Shown: positions 36,942 to 45,014 of the stretch, one piece after another | Layout of the letters: the number at the start of each line of letters is the position of its first letter | Position numbering within the stretch: the first letter of the stretch is position 1 | Origin: Aeromicrobium sp. | Lineage (GTDB): Bacteria > Actinomycetota > Actinomycetes > Propionibacteriales > Nocardioidaceae | Reading direction: 5' to 3' | Assembly: GCF_025965075.1 (NCBI RefSeq) | Contig: NZ_JAOPXQ010000047.1 | Span: 1-45,014, forward strand | Length of the DNA stretch: 45,014 bases | Made by a program: the position numbers and the translations under genes | Notes under the pieces: generated by a model | The model's input: the letters and a program-made list of their open reading frames with translations, nothing else | Told to the model about the DNA's origin: nothing | Databases searched by the model: none

Positions 36942-37423
36942 AGGCAGCCGTCGTCGTCGCGTCCAACCGTGCCTCGAGCGGTGTCTACGAGGACACCACG
37001 GGCCCGCTGATCGTGGACGCCCTGCGGAGCTGGGACTTCGAGGTCGGCCCGCCGGCCGTCGTCCCGGACGGTCAGCCGGTCGCCGACGCCATCCGTGCGG
37101 CGCTCGTCGATGGCGCGGTGGCGGTCATCACGACCGGCGGGACCGGGATCAACCCGACGGACCGCACCCCCGAGGCGACGCGTCCCCTCCTGGATCGTGA
37201 GCTCCCCGGCGTCGCCGAGGCGATGCGGGCGCGCGGCGTCGCCAACGGGATCGCCACGGCATCCCTGTCGCGGGGACTCGTCGGAGTAGCCGGATCGGCT
37301 ATCGTCGCGAACCTGCCCGGCTCGCGTGGAGGCGTCAAGGATGGTCTCGCGGTGCTGGCCGAGGTCCTGCCGCACGCGGTCGACCAGCTGCAGGGCGGCG
37401 ACCACCCCAGGAGCGAGTCCTGA
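36938..37423 (+). CDS. MogA/MoaB family molybdenum cofactor biosynthesis protein
   Basis: ATG overlaps moaC stop; [27 protein letters not shown]...[35 protein letters not shown]. Confidence 0.95.
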   Translation: MKAAVVVASNRASSGVYEDTTGPLIVDALRSWDFEVGPPAVVPDGQPVADAIRAALVDGAVAVITTGGTGINPTDRTPEATRPLLDRELPGVAEAMRARGVANGIATASLSRGLVGVAGSAIVANLPGSRGGVKDGLAVLAEVLPHAVDQLQGGDHPRSES

Positions 37424-38010
37424 GCGCCGGCTGGCCGGTCACGCTGTCGCACGGCTCGATCGGCGTCCGTCCGCTGCGACGTCGCGACGCCCGCGCGTGG
37501 CGGAGGCTGCGAGCCGCCAACGCGGAGTGGCTCGGACCGTGGGAGGCGACGTTGCCCCGGGAGGCCGGACAGACCTCGACGTCGTACGTCGCGATGATCG
37601 GCGCCCTGCGTCGTCGGGCCCGGCTCGGGCAGGCCATGCCGTTCGCGCTGACCTGGGACGACGAGCTCGTCGGGATGCTGACGGTCAACGGGATCACGTG
37701 GGGCTCGGCGCGCTGGGCCAACCTGGGCTACTGGGTCGCGCGGAGCCACGCGGGCCGCGGGATCACCCCGACGGCGGTGGCGCTGGTCTGCGACCATCTG
37801 CTGACGACCGCGGGGTTGCACCGGATCGAGATCTCGATCCGGCCGGAGAACGCCGCGAGCCTGCGGGTCGTGGACAAGCTGGGCTTCTCCGAGGTCGGGC
37901 TCGCTCGCCGCTACCTGCACATCGCGGGGGAGTGGCGGGACCACCGGGTCTTCCAGATCCTGGCCGAGGACGCGCCGAACGGCCTGCTGTCCCGGCTCAC
38001 CTCGCGCTAG
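37420..38010 (+). CDS. GNAT N-acetyltransferase (RimJ/RimL-like), inferred CTG start
   Basis: Conserved N-terminus [44 protein letters not shown] lies upstream of the first in-frame TTG (37552); AGGAG (37409-37413), 6-nt spacer, CTG overlapping the MogA TGA. Confidence 0.88.
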   Translation: MSAGWPVTLSHGSIGVRPLRRRDARAWRRLRAANAEWLGPWEATLPREAGQTSTSYVAMIGALRRRARLGQAMPFALTWDDELVGMLTVNGITWGSARWANLGYWVARSHAGRGITPTAVALVCDHLLTTAGLHRIEISIRPENAASLRVVDKLGFSEVGLARRYLHIAGEWRDHRVFQILAEDAPNGLLSRLTSR

Positions 38011-38059
38011 ACCCTCGGGTGGACCGGTGAGCGGTGCGCCAGCGTTCAAGGGGTGGATC

Positions 38060-38376
38060 GATGTGGCCGCCAGCGCATCAGCCCGGGCGGGCGGCTATTG
38101 GCGGAGGTGGCCGGGTGGGCCCGATGTTGCGAGCCATCCCGACCTCACCGATCACCGACAGCCCCGGATCGCCCTGACCCAGGCCGATCCGGTGGACCGC
38201 TCGTCGTACGAGGCCGCGACCTGGGCGGCCTGCTCGGCCTGCGCCGCACGGATCACCCGGTCCAGCGCGACAATCGCCTCGACCCGGACGAAACCGGTCT
38301 CCACGACCGGCAGCGACTCGAAGTCGTACGACAGCACCTGACCCAACAGGGAGTCGATCGGCGCGTCCTCTAACAT
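38060..38376 (-). pseudogene. Decayed DUF222/13E12-repeat HNH endonuclease-family gene fragment
   Basis: MLEDAPIDSLLGQVLSYDFESLPVVETGFVRVEAIVALDRVIRAAQAEQAAQVAASYDERSTG, then a frameshift into SVIGEVGMARNIGPT, then loss of similarity; HNH part absent. Confidence 0.6.
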
Positions 38377-38566
38377 GCTTCGACTCCAGAGGCCGCCACC
38401 GACACGAACTCTCTGCAAGGGCAGCCCATTCCGTGACCTGTGGAAGCGGTCCCGTCGACGGGAGGGGCGCCGCGGGCCGAGCGAGTCACACACGCCCCAC
38501 AAGTTCTCAGGCGACACACGCCCGTGCTGCGGGTGATGGGGCTGCTGACCGCCTACCGTTTTGCTC

Positions 38567-39373
38567 GTGGGCCAGAGTGGTGGGTTGATCATTGCGTTCG
38601 TCGTCGTTGTCTGGGCGGCGTACTTCATTCCGCTTGCCCTCCGCCGCTATGACGAGGCCGGCAAGAACGACTCCGTCGAGACCTCCGGGTCGCTCGGCCG
38701 TGTCATCTCCCGCCCGACGCCCGCGACCGCAGCGCCTGTGATCGCCGAGAAGGTCGACGTGACGCCGGCCGCTGCGACCGACACCCCCGCTCGTACGCTC
38801 GACCGACCCGCCGCACGACTGGCAGCCCGTCGCCGTCGCCGCACCCTGCTCACGCTGCTGGCGCTCACCGCCGTCGTCGGGATCCTTGCCGGACTCGGGG
38901 TCGTCCCCGTCCTCGCGCTGGCGGTCCCCGCGGTCCTCGACATCGCCTGGCTCGTCGCCTGCCGTGTCCAGGTCCGTGGTGAGCTCGGCCTCGCTGCGCC
39001 CAAGCTGCCGCGCAAGCGGGACACGCCGGTCGCGTTCGACGAGGAGGACACGATCATCGTGTCCGGCCAGTTCGAGGACATCAACCCGGGTCGCAAGCAC
39101 CGGATGGAGGACGTGGCCCTCGAGGTCGACGCCCTCGATGACCAGATCGTGATCGCGGTCCCGTCCGTCTCGACCGCCGGCGAGGCTCTCTGGGACCCGC
39201 TGCCGGTCACCCTGCCGACCTACGTCACCAAGCCGCGTGCCGGCCGGACGGTCCGCACGATCGACTTCTCGCAGCCCGGAACGTGGACCTCGGGACACAT
39301 CGAGGGCGAGGACGTCGAGCTGCCGAAGAGGGCCGACGGACCCGACCAGCAACGCCGCGCAGTGGGTCACTGA
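38567..39373 (+). CDS. GlpR/SepX-like single-pass membrane protein
   Basis: GTG start; VGQSGGLIIAFVVVVWAAYFIPLALRRYDEAGKND (SepX/GlpR-like N-terminal TM signature); second hydrophobic pair in the middle. Confidence 0.75.
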   Translation: MGQSGGLIIAFVVVVWAAYFIPLALRRYDEAGKNDSVETSGSLGRVISRPTPATAAPVIAEKVDVTPAAATDTPARTLDRPAARLAARRRRRTLLTLLALTAVVGILAGLGVVPVLALAVPAVLDIAWLVACRVQVRGELGLAAPKLPRKRDTPVAFDEEDTIIVSGQFEDINPGRKHRMEDVALEVDALDDQIVIAVPSVSTAGEALWDPLPVTLPTYVTKPRAGRTVRTIDFSQPGTWTSGHIEGEDVELPKRADGPDQQRRAVGH

Positions 39374-39416
39374 GTGGCCTGATAAAGTTGGCGAGCGCCC
39401 GCAGTTCGGGGCGCAT

Positions 39417-39492
39417 GGGGCATTGGCGCAGTTGGTAGCGCGCTTCGTTCGCATCGAAGAGGTCAGGAGTTCGAATCTCCTATGCTCCACCA
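39417..39492 (+). tRNA. tRNA-Ala (anticodon CGC), CCA encoded
   Basis: GGGGCATTGGCGCAGTTGGTAGCGCGCTTCGTTCGCATCGAAGAGGTCAGGAGTTCGAATCTCCTATGCTCCACCA; acceptor GGGGCAT/ATGCTCC; loop TTCGCAT. Confidence 0.96.
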
Positions 39493-39536
39493 TTGACAGC
39501 GGGACCGGGAATGCTTTCTCCCGGTCCCGCTGTCAA
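39493..39536 (+). terminator. Perfect 18-bp stem terminator immediately after tRNA-Ala
   Basis: TTGACAGCGGGACCGGGA-ATGCTTTC-TCCCGGTCCCGCTGTCAA followed by TTTG. Confidence 0.85.
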
Positions 39537-39659
39537 TTTGTGTGGCGAGTGATTCGGGGAGGAGCCGCTCTCGGAGCCCCGTGCCGTTTGTCGCCAGTGA
39601 AGTAGGGGTAACCCCAGCCCCAGCGGTCACTCGGGTCCGCCCCACTGAAGGAGCAGACC

Positions 39660-40274
39660 ATGGCGCACGACAGCCAGCACGACCTCACCACCCACGACAG
39701 GGATCACGACCACGACGGGCGTACCGACCTGATCGCGACGGACGAGGACCATGCCCGCGACAAGTTCGGCGGGCTCAACACCGGCGCAGCATTCTTCGGC
39801 TGGATCGTCGCGATCGGTGTGGCGGTCCTCCTGGCCGGCATCATCGGCGCGATCCTGACGGCGGTGGGCTCCTCCGTCGAGGTGACCCAGTCCGACGCGG
39901 AGCGCTCCGCCGGGACGATCGCCGCCTCGACGGCCATCGCCCTGTCGGTGATCCTGGCTCTTGCCTACTACGCGGGCGGCTACGTCGCCGGCCGGATGTC
40001 CCGGTTCGACGGCGCCCGGCAGGGTGTCGGCGTGTGGGTCATCGGCCTGGTCGTGACGGTCATCGCGATCGTGCTGGGAGCGATCTTCGGTGACAAGTAC
40101 AACGTGCTGGACCGGGTCGACCTGCCGCGGATCCCGATCTCGACGGACGAGCTGACCGGGGGTGCCGTCATCACCGGTGTCGCCGTGATCCTCGTGACCC
40201 TCCTGTTCGCGATCGCCGGTGGCCTGATGGGCCACCGCTATCACAACCGCGTCGACCGGGCTGCTCGCAGCTAG
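39660..40274 (+). CDS. Hypothetical multi-pass membrane protein with His/Asp-rich N-terminus
   Basis: MAHDSQHDLTTHDRDHDHDGRTDLIATDEDHARDKFGGLNTGAAFFGWIVAIGVAVLLAGIIGAILTAVG; four hydrophobic helices. Confidence 0.85.
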   Translation: MAHDSQHDLTTHDRDHDHDGRTDLIATDEDHARDKFGGLNTGAAFFGWIVAIGVAVLLAGIIGAILTAVGSSVEVTQSDAERSAGTIAASTAIALSVILALAYYAGGYVAGRMSRFDGARQGVGVWVIGLVVTVIAIVLGAIFGDKYNVLDRVDLPRIPISTDELTGGAVITGVAVILVTLLFAIAGGLMGHRYHNRVDRAARS

Positions 40275-40290
40275 GCATCACCTACGCACG

Positions 40291-40318
40291 ACGGCCCCAC
40301 GCAGACGCGTGGGGCCGT
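40291..40318. terminator. Bidirectional terminator between convergent genes
   Basis: Perfect 12-bp stem ACGGCCCCACGC-AGAC-GCGTGGGGCCGT. Confidence 0.8.
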
Positions 40319-40332
40319 TGCTGCGTACGGGG

Positions 40333-41904
40333 CTACTTCTTCTTCCTGCTCTTGGCTTTGGCCTTGGTCTTGGTCTTGGTCTTGCTGTGGCTCTTCTTCG
40401 CCTTGACGGGCGTGCCGCTGCTCTTGGCGGGGCCCGAGGAAGCAGGGGAGGAGACGGTCGGCTGCCGCACCACCACGGGAGCGACCGCGACCGACAACGT
40501 GATGGTCGTCCCGTCGGGCAGCCGTCCGGACTTGTCCAGCGCGACGACCTCACCGGCGTCAGCGGCCTGGGTGACGTCCTTGCGCGCGACGACGAAGCCG
40601 AGCTTCTCCAGGCCGGCCGACGCCTTCGCGTACGTCGTGCCGATGACGCTTCGCGCCGAGACCCTGATCTTGCCCGAGACCACGGACAGCTCGACGACGT
40701 CGTCGTCACCGGCCTCGTCTCCGCGCTCGGGGGACTGGTCGACCACGAGCCCGGCGGGCTTGCCGGCGACGTCGACCGACTCGCGGCGAACGGTCAGCCC
40801 GGCGTCCCGGACCTTGGCGGTGGCGTCCTTGACGTCGAGCCCGACGACCGAGGGCACGACCGGGGCTTCGTCGGCCTGCATCCGCTGCAGGCCGAGCGCA
40901 GCCAGGACGACCGCGACGCCCAGACCGGCGTAGAGGGTCCGAGGGCGGGGGCGTCGTGCGGCGGGGTGCGCGACGGGATCGGAGGTCCCGGTCGGCAGCG
41001 GGGCGGACACCATCGTGTCCTCGGCAACGAGCTCCGACGGCACGTCGACCCCGACCGGGGGCTCGGCCGAGGGTCCCACCACGACGCGCTCGCTCGCGCC
41101 GGCGGCGGCCGCCAGGAGTGCGACGGCGGCCGCGGTGGACGGACGGTCCTCGGGTGCCTTGGCGCTGAGGGAAGCGATCAGGTCCCGCACGGGCGCGGGG
41201 ACCTCGTCACCGACCGGCGGCAGGTCCTCCTGCAGGTGCGCCAGCGCCGTCGCGACGGGGGACTCCCGGCGGAACGGGGAGACGCCCGACAGGCAGTGGT
41301 AGGCGACGACCCCCAGGGCGTACAGGTCGGACTGCGGCGTGGCCGTGCGACCGGCGGCCTGCTCGGGGCTGAGATAGTCCGCGGTCCCCAGCAGCGAGCC
41401 GGTGTCGGTGAGCGGCTCGCTCAAGGGCGAGCGGGCGATGCCGAAGTCGACCAGGACCGTGCGGCCCGTCGGCGTCACCATGATGTTGGCGGGCTTGAGG
41501 TCGCGGTGGACGATGCCGGTCTCGTGCGCGGCCTGCAGCGCATCGGCGACCTGCATGACGACCGACATGACCTGCTCGGGCGCCATCGGGCCCTGCTTCA
41601 TGAGCTCGGCGAGCGTACGGCCCTCGATGAGCTGCATCGCGATGTACGCCATGCCGCCATGCGTCGAGCCGTCCTCCTCGTAGTCGTAGATCTGGGCGAC
41701 GCCGGGGTGGAGGATCGACGCGGCCAGGCGGGCCTCGCTGCGCATCCGGGCCCGGGAGACGTCGTCCGCGAGCGGTCCGGCCCGCAGGACCTTGATCGCG
41801 ACGGGGCGGCCGAGCCGGGTGTCGTGGGCGCGATAGACCGCGCCCATCCCGCCGGAGCCGAGGATGTCCCCCAGCTCGTAGCGGGCGCTCAGCAGCTCAT
41901 CCAT
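40333..41904 (-). CDS. Serine/threonine protein kinase with two PASTA domains and Lys-rich C-terminus
   Basis: YELGDILGSGGMGAVYRAHDTRLGRPVAIKVL; IVHRDLKPANIMV; VDFGIARS; PVVPSVVGLDVKDATAKVRDAGL; tail KAKKSHSKTKTKTKAKAKSRKKK. Confidence 0.96.
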   Translation of the reverse strand: MDELLSARYELGDILGSGGMGAVYRAHDTRLGRPVAIKVLRAGPLADDVSRARMRSEARLAASILHPGVAQIYDYEEDGSTHGGMAYIAMQLIEGRTLAELMKQGPMAPEQVMSVVMQVADALQAAHETGIVHRDLKPANIMVTPTGRTVLVDFGIARSPLSEPLTDTGSLLGTADYLSPEQAAGRTATPQSDLYALGVVAYHCLSGVSPFRRESPVATALAHLQEDLPPVGDEVPAPVRDLIASLSAKAPEDRPSTAAAVALLAAAAGASERVVVGPSAEPPVGVDVPSELVAEDTMVSAPLPTGTSDPVAHPAARRPRPRTLYAGLGVAVVLAALGLQRMQADEAPVVPSVVGLDVKDATAKVRDAGLTVRRESVDVAGKPAGLVVDQSPERGDEAGDDDVVELSVVSGKIRVSARSVIGTTYAKASAGLEKLGFVVARKDVTQAADAGEVVALDKSGRLPDGTTITLSVAVAPVVVRQPTVSSPASSGPAKSSGTPVKAKKSHSKTKTKTKAKAKSRKKK

Positions 41905-42055
41905 CCCAAGACACCTGTCATCCGGCCCGCGACGGCGTCGACGGTTAGCGGGGGAGTACCCCGAGATCCGGCCGACAAACCGCCCACCGAAGGTGAGGAC
42001 GAGGGCGAGGCGCCGGGGTCATACTCGGGAGAAACACAGCGACGAGGAGGAATGC

Positions 42056-42469
42056 ATGACCAATCTCAACCCCTACATCACGTTCGAGGGCCAGGCCGCC
42101 GAGGCGATGCAGTTCTACCAGTCCGTGCTGGGCGGCGAGCTGACCAGCAACACGTTCTCGGAGTTCGGGATGACGCCGGACCCGGCGTACGCCGACCAGA
42201 TCATGCACTCGCAGCTCGAGACCGAGGACGGCCTGGTCCTGATGGGCGCGGACCTCCCGCCGGGAATGCCCTATAAGCCGGGCATGACGATCTCGATCTC
42301 GCTCAGCGGTGATGACGAGGCGACCCTGCGGTCATGGTTCGACGGGCTGTCGGCCGGCGGGACGATCTCGCAGGCGTTCGAGCCGGCGCCGTGGGGCGAC
42401 ACGTTCGGGATGTTCACCGACAAGTTCGGGATCGACTGGCTGGTCAACGCCGCGGGTCAGCGGGGCTGA
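42056..42469 (+). CDS. VOC family protein (PhnB-like)
   Basis: MTNLNPYITFEGQAAEAMQFYQSVLGGELTSNTFSEFGM...WGDTFGMFTDKFGIDWLVN. Confidence 0.93.
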   Translation: MTNLNPYITFEGQAAEAMQFYQSVLGGELTSNTFSEFGMTPDPAYADQIMHSQLETEDGLVLMGADLPPGMPYKPGMTISISLSGDDEATLRSWFDGLSAGGTISQAFEPAPWGDTFGMFTDKFGIDWLVNAAGQRG

Positions 42470-42471
42470 GG

Positions 42472-43416
42472 TCAGGCTCGTCGGCGCAGGAGGAGGCGGC
42501 CGATCCCTGCGATCACCACGGCGACCAGGGCCCACGGCAGCAGCACGCCGACGATCTCGACGGTGTGGTTGACGGTCGACACCAGGGCGTTCCAGCCGTC
42601 CCGCAGCCCGCCGGTGAAGCCGCCGGGCTCGACCGAGTCGACCTGACGCTTCTGCGACAGGTCGATCGACAACGTCGAGAGCGACACCTGGTCGGCGACA
42701 GCCTTGCGTTGCGCCTCGAGGCTCTCGAGCTGCTCCTGCCGTTGGGTCAGCGCGTTCTCCGCCCTGATGACCTCGCCGCTGCTGCCGGCCTCGGCCAGGA
42801 TCCCCTCCAACCGGCCGATCGAGAGCTGCAGCGCGTCGATGCGGGCATCGAGATCCTTGGTCTGCGCCGTCACGTCCTCATTCTGCAGCGAGACATGCTC
42901 GACCGTCCCGTACGTCGTGAGGCGATCGATCGTCGCAGTCACCCGGGTGCTGGGGACCCGCACCGTGACGAATGCCGATGCCTCGTCTCCCGAGCCGCTC
43001 TCCGAGCGGTTGTCGACGCGGCCGCCGATGCTCTCGACCCACGTGCTGAGACGTTGTGCCGTGCCGCGCGGGTCCTTGACCGTCACGCTGACCTCGCCGG
43101 TCGTGATCACCTGGCGGTCGTCCTCGGGGGCGACGGACTTCGCGTCGCCGGCGGCGGAGCCGCTGCCCTCAGCCGCTGCGCTGTTGCGCTCGGCGCGGCC
43201 TCCGCTGTCGTCGGCCGAGATGCTCGACGAGGGCTGCGTCGAGTCGAGGGACTCGAGCGCGTACCCACCGAGCCCGACGACCAGCACGCTCGCGGCGGTG
43301 AGCCCGATGATGGTGCGCGCGCGGCGGCCGCGGCGCTTGATGTCGCTGTCGACGGAGTGCATGACGGACAGGCGCATCTTGTCGATGCGGTCGTCATGGA
43401 GGGTCGGGGTGGTCAT
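42472..43416 (-). CDS. DUF4349 domain-containing membrane protein (candidate anti-sigma partner)
   Basis: GEVSVTVKDPRGTAQRLSTWVESIGGRV...VTVRVPSTRVTATIDRLTTYGTVEHVSLQNEDVTAQTKDLDARI coiled coil; N- and C-terminal TM segments. Confidence 0.9.
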   Translation of the reverse strand: MTTPTLHDDRIDKMRLSVMHSVDSDIKRRGRRARTIIGLTAASVLVVGLGGYALESLDSTQPSSSISADDSGGRAERNSAAAEGSGSAAGDAKSVAPEDDRQVITTGEVSVTVKDPRGTAQRLSTWVESIGGRVDNRSESGSGDEASAFVTVRVPSTRVTATIDRLTTYGTVEHVSLQNEDVTAQTKDLDARIDALQLSIGRLEGILAEAGSSGEVIRAENALTQRQEQLESLEAQRKAVADQVSLSTLSIDLSQKRQVDSVEPGGFTGGLRDGWNALVSTVNHTVEIVGVLLPWALVAVVIAGIGRLLLRRRA

Positions 43417-43988
43417 GATGTCTCCCTCATCGAGCGGAGGTCGGCACGGAGCCGGCGGCGGAGGCGTGAGATCCGGTTGCGGACGACGGCGTGGGTGACG
43501 CCCAGCTCGTGGGCGGCCATCTCGTAGGTGTGGTCGCCCGCGACGCAGAGGTCGTAGAGGCGGCGGTCGGTCGGTGACAGGGTGGCGGTGGCCTTGTCGA
43601 TCTCGGCGCGGACCAGGCCGGACTCGACCTCGTCCTCGACGGCGCGGTCCGCCGCCACGTCGGGGTCGAGCTCATCGGTGCTGCGCCGCCGGCGGGTGCG
43701 GCTGGCGTTGAGCGCCGTGTAGCGGGCGGTCACGAGCAGCCAGGGGAGGACGGACTCGTCGACGACGGTGATGGTGCGGATCTTGTGCCACGTCGTGATG
43801 AACACGTCCTGGGTGATGTCCTCGGCCTCGCGCTCGTCGCGGACCACGCTGTACGCCTGCCAGTAGACGGGACGCACATGCCGGTCGTACAGCTGTCCGA
43901 ACGCTCCGCGGTCACCGGTCGCGGCGCGCGCCAGCAGCTCCCGGTCGCCGATCGCGGGACCGTCGTCGAGGGTCGTCGGTGAGGTCAC
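43413..43988 (-). CDS. ECF-type RNA polymerase sigma factor
   Basis: FGQLYDRHVRPVYWQAYSVVRDEREAEDITQDVFITTWHKI; AHELGVTHAVVRNRISRLRRRLRADL; overlaps the DUF4349 gene. Confidence 0.94.
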   Translation of the reverse strand: MTSPTTLDDGPAIGDRELLARAATGDRGAFGQLYDRHVRPVYWQAYSVVRDEREAEDITQDVFITTWHKIRTITVVDESVLPWLLVTARYTALNASRTRRRRSTDELDPDVAADRAVEDEVESGLVRAEIDKATATLSPTDRRLYDLCVAGDHTYEMAAHELGVTHAVVRNRISRLRRRLRADLRSMRETS

Positions 43989-44134
43989 CCGGCGCTCCGT
44001 TCTGTGCTGTCGTGCGGACGCTTCTACTGGTAGATGTCCGGACGAGGCTCACCGTCTCACGTCGGCTCGGAATTGATCGGGGATCGGCCGGATCCCTCGG
44101 ACGTACAGTGGAGGCGGGGACCGAGGGGGTGGGC

Positions 44135-44638
44135 GTGAGACGAATCGGACGGGTTCTCGCGGCCTGCGCGCTGCTGGTGCTTGTCGTGTCCTGCGCGAGC
44201 CACGCCCCGGTCCCTTCGCGCTCCATGGAGCTCGCGACGCTGGACCCGGTCAAGCGCGTGACGTCACCGCCGGACGCCGACGTCCGCCGCTCGGTGTATG
44301 CCACCTCGCGGCTCAGCCCCTCGCCGATGCTGCTCAACCTCTGCCGCGGGCCCATCGCGATCGACCTCGGCCCGGACCGACCGGTGCTGGTGGCCGAGCA
44401 CGACTACTGCGGCGGCCGGGCGTGGATCCCGCAGCTCGAGCCCGGGGACGCGGTCGCGCTGACCGGTGACGGTGTCGAGGACGGCACGTATCTCGTGACC
44501 GACATCTCGACCGAGCGTCGCGGCAAGGCGCAGGTCGGTGACCTGCCCGCCGCCGACGTCGTCCTGCAGACCTGCATCTCGCCGGGGGAGATGGTGCTGG
44601 TGGCGGCGAACCGGTTCGTGCCGGCGTTGCAAAACTGA
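44135..44638 (+). CDS. Hypothetical lipoprotein
   Basis: GTG start; MRRIGRVLAACALLVLVVSCASHAP signal plus lipobox; DYCGGRAWIPQLEPGDAVALTGDGVEDGTYLVTDISTERRG. Confidence 0.75.
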   Translation: MRRIGRVLAACALLVLVVSCASHAPVPSRSMELATLDPVKRVTSPPDADVRRSVYATSRLSPSPMLLNLCRGPIAIDLGPDRPVLVAEHDYCGGRAWIPQLEPGDAVALTGDGVEDGTYLVTDISTERRGKAQVGDLPAADVVLQTCISPGEMVLVAANRFVPALQN

Positions 44639-44728
44639 CAGGTTTGCGCGTCAGGCCGTCTGAAAGTCTCTCTAGGGGGTCCGGGGACCCGTCCCGGTCT
44701 CGACCCGCTGTGAGTGGTCGATGCTTGG

Positions 44729-44803
44729 AGGGATTAGTCCGGGCAAGCGGCGACCCTTGGCGTAGGACGGCGTCCGCAACCCAGCCGTCGCATGCCGGAA
44801 TCG
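44729..44803 (+). ncRNA. Candidate structured RNA / long hairpin in right-edge non-coding region
   Basis: TCCGG(G)CA(A)GCGGCG pairs with CGTCGC(A)TGCCGGA; inner TTG(G)CG/CGCAA and GGAC-GGC-GTCC hairpin. Confidence 0.3.
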
Positions 44804-45014
44804 CTGCAAATACAGCAGATATCAACAGCTGGGGAGGGGGATGCTGCCGAGATGTCGAGAAGTAGGACGTGCTCCAGATCACATTTTGTCAGCTATCGAC
44901 GGTAAATGACTACCTGTCATCTAGTCCGAAAGAACTAGAGAAAGATAGTCACAAAAGTGACCCCAAGTCGGGACGTTAGGCCTTACGTTTCTCTCAGGGA
45001 GCGCCACCGTCCGG

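Noticed and set aside
39416-39493. Minus-strand ORF reading MVEHRRFELLTSSMRTKRATNCANAP
   Set aside because: It is the antisense of tRNA-Ala, a classic spurious translation.
44729-44803. Calling the right-edge hairpin a c-di-GMP (GEMM) or cobalamin riboswitch
   Set aside because: GGGCAA and GCAACCCAGCC are suggestive but the conserved core order and spacing do not match; needs cmscan.
1-45014. CRISPR arrays, prophage, integrase/transposase, toxin-antitoxin, restriction or BGC signatures
   Set aside because: None found on reading the translations and sequence; the only mobile-like item is the DUF222 fragment.

Overview
A 45 kb window of GC-rich actinobacterial chromosome (gene content and neighbourhoods suggest Nocardioidaceae, Aeromicrobium-like; this is inference). 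It is mostly dense housekeeping DNA: methylmalonyl-CoA mutase/MeaB, citrate synthase, PdxH, DedA, photolyase, a DtxR/IdeR regulator, a CFA-synthase-like methyltransferase, a subtilase, a flavoprotein disulfide reductase, topoisomerase IB, a GAF-PP2C phosphatase, RDD, tRNA-Arg(CCT), a PHB-depolymerase-like esterase, a HAD phosphatase, an epimerase, MscL, SAF/CpaB, FmdB, two CNNM/CorC transporters, penicillin acylase, 5-FCL, UDPGP-type GalU, Glp/MoeA-MoaC-MogA-RimJ-GlpR/SepX, tRNA-Ala(CGC), a PASTA kinase, a VOC protein, DUF4349 with an ECF sigma factor, and a lipoprotein. I found no CRISPR array, prophage, intact transposon, BGC or recognisable defence island. The best second-look items are: (i) a mirror-image 2x21-bp repeat element after meaB; (ii) a palindromic operator plus multi-helix leader before an epimerase gene; (iii) a 10-bp inverted repeat that appears to form mirror-image, possibly leaderless promoters for phr/dtxR; (iv) a Glp-GlpR division locus interrupted by a decayed DUF222/13E12 gene; (v) an apparent CTG start codon; (vi) a flavoprotein disulfide reductase lacking the usual catalytic His; (vii) an orphan + strand terminator suggesting an sRNA; (viii) a structured non-coding right edge. 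Calls come from reading the translations and DNA only; no database search was run.
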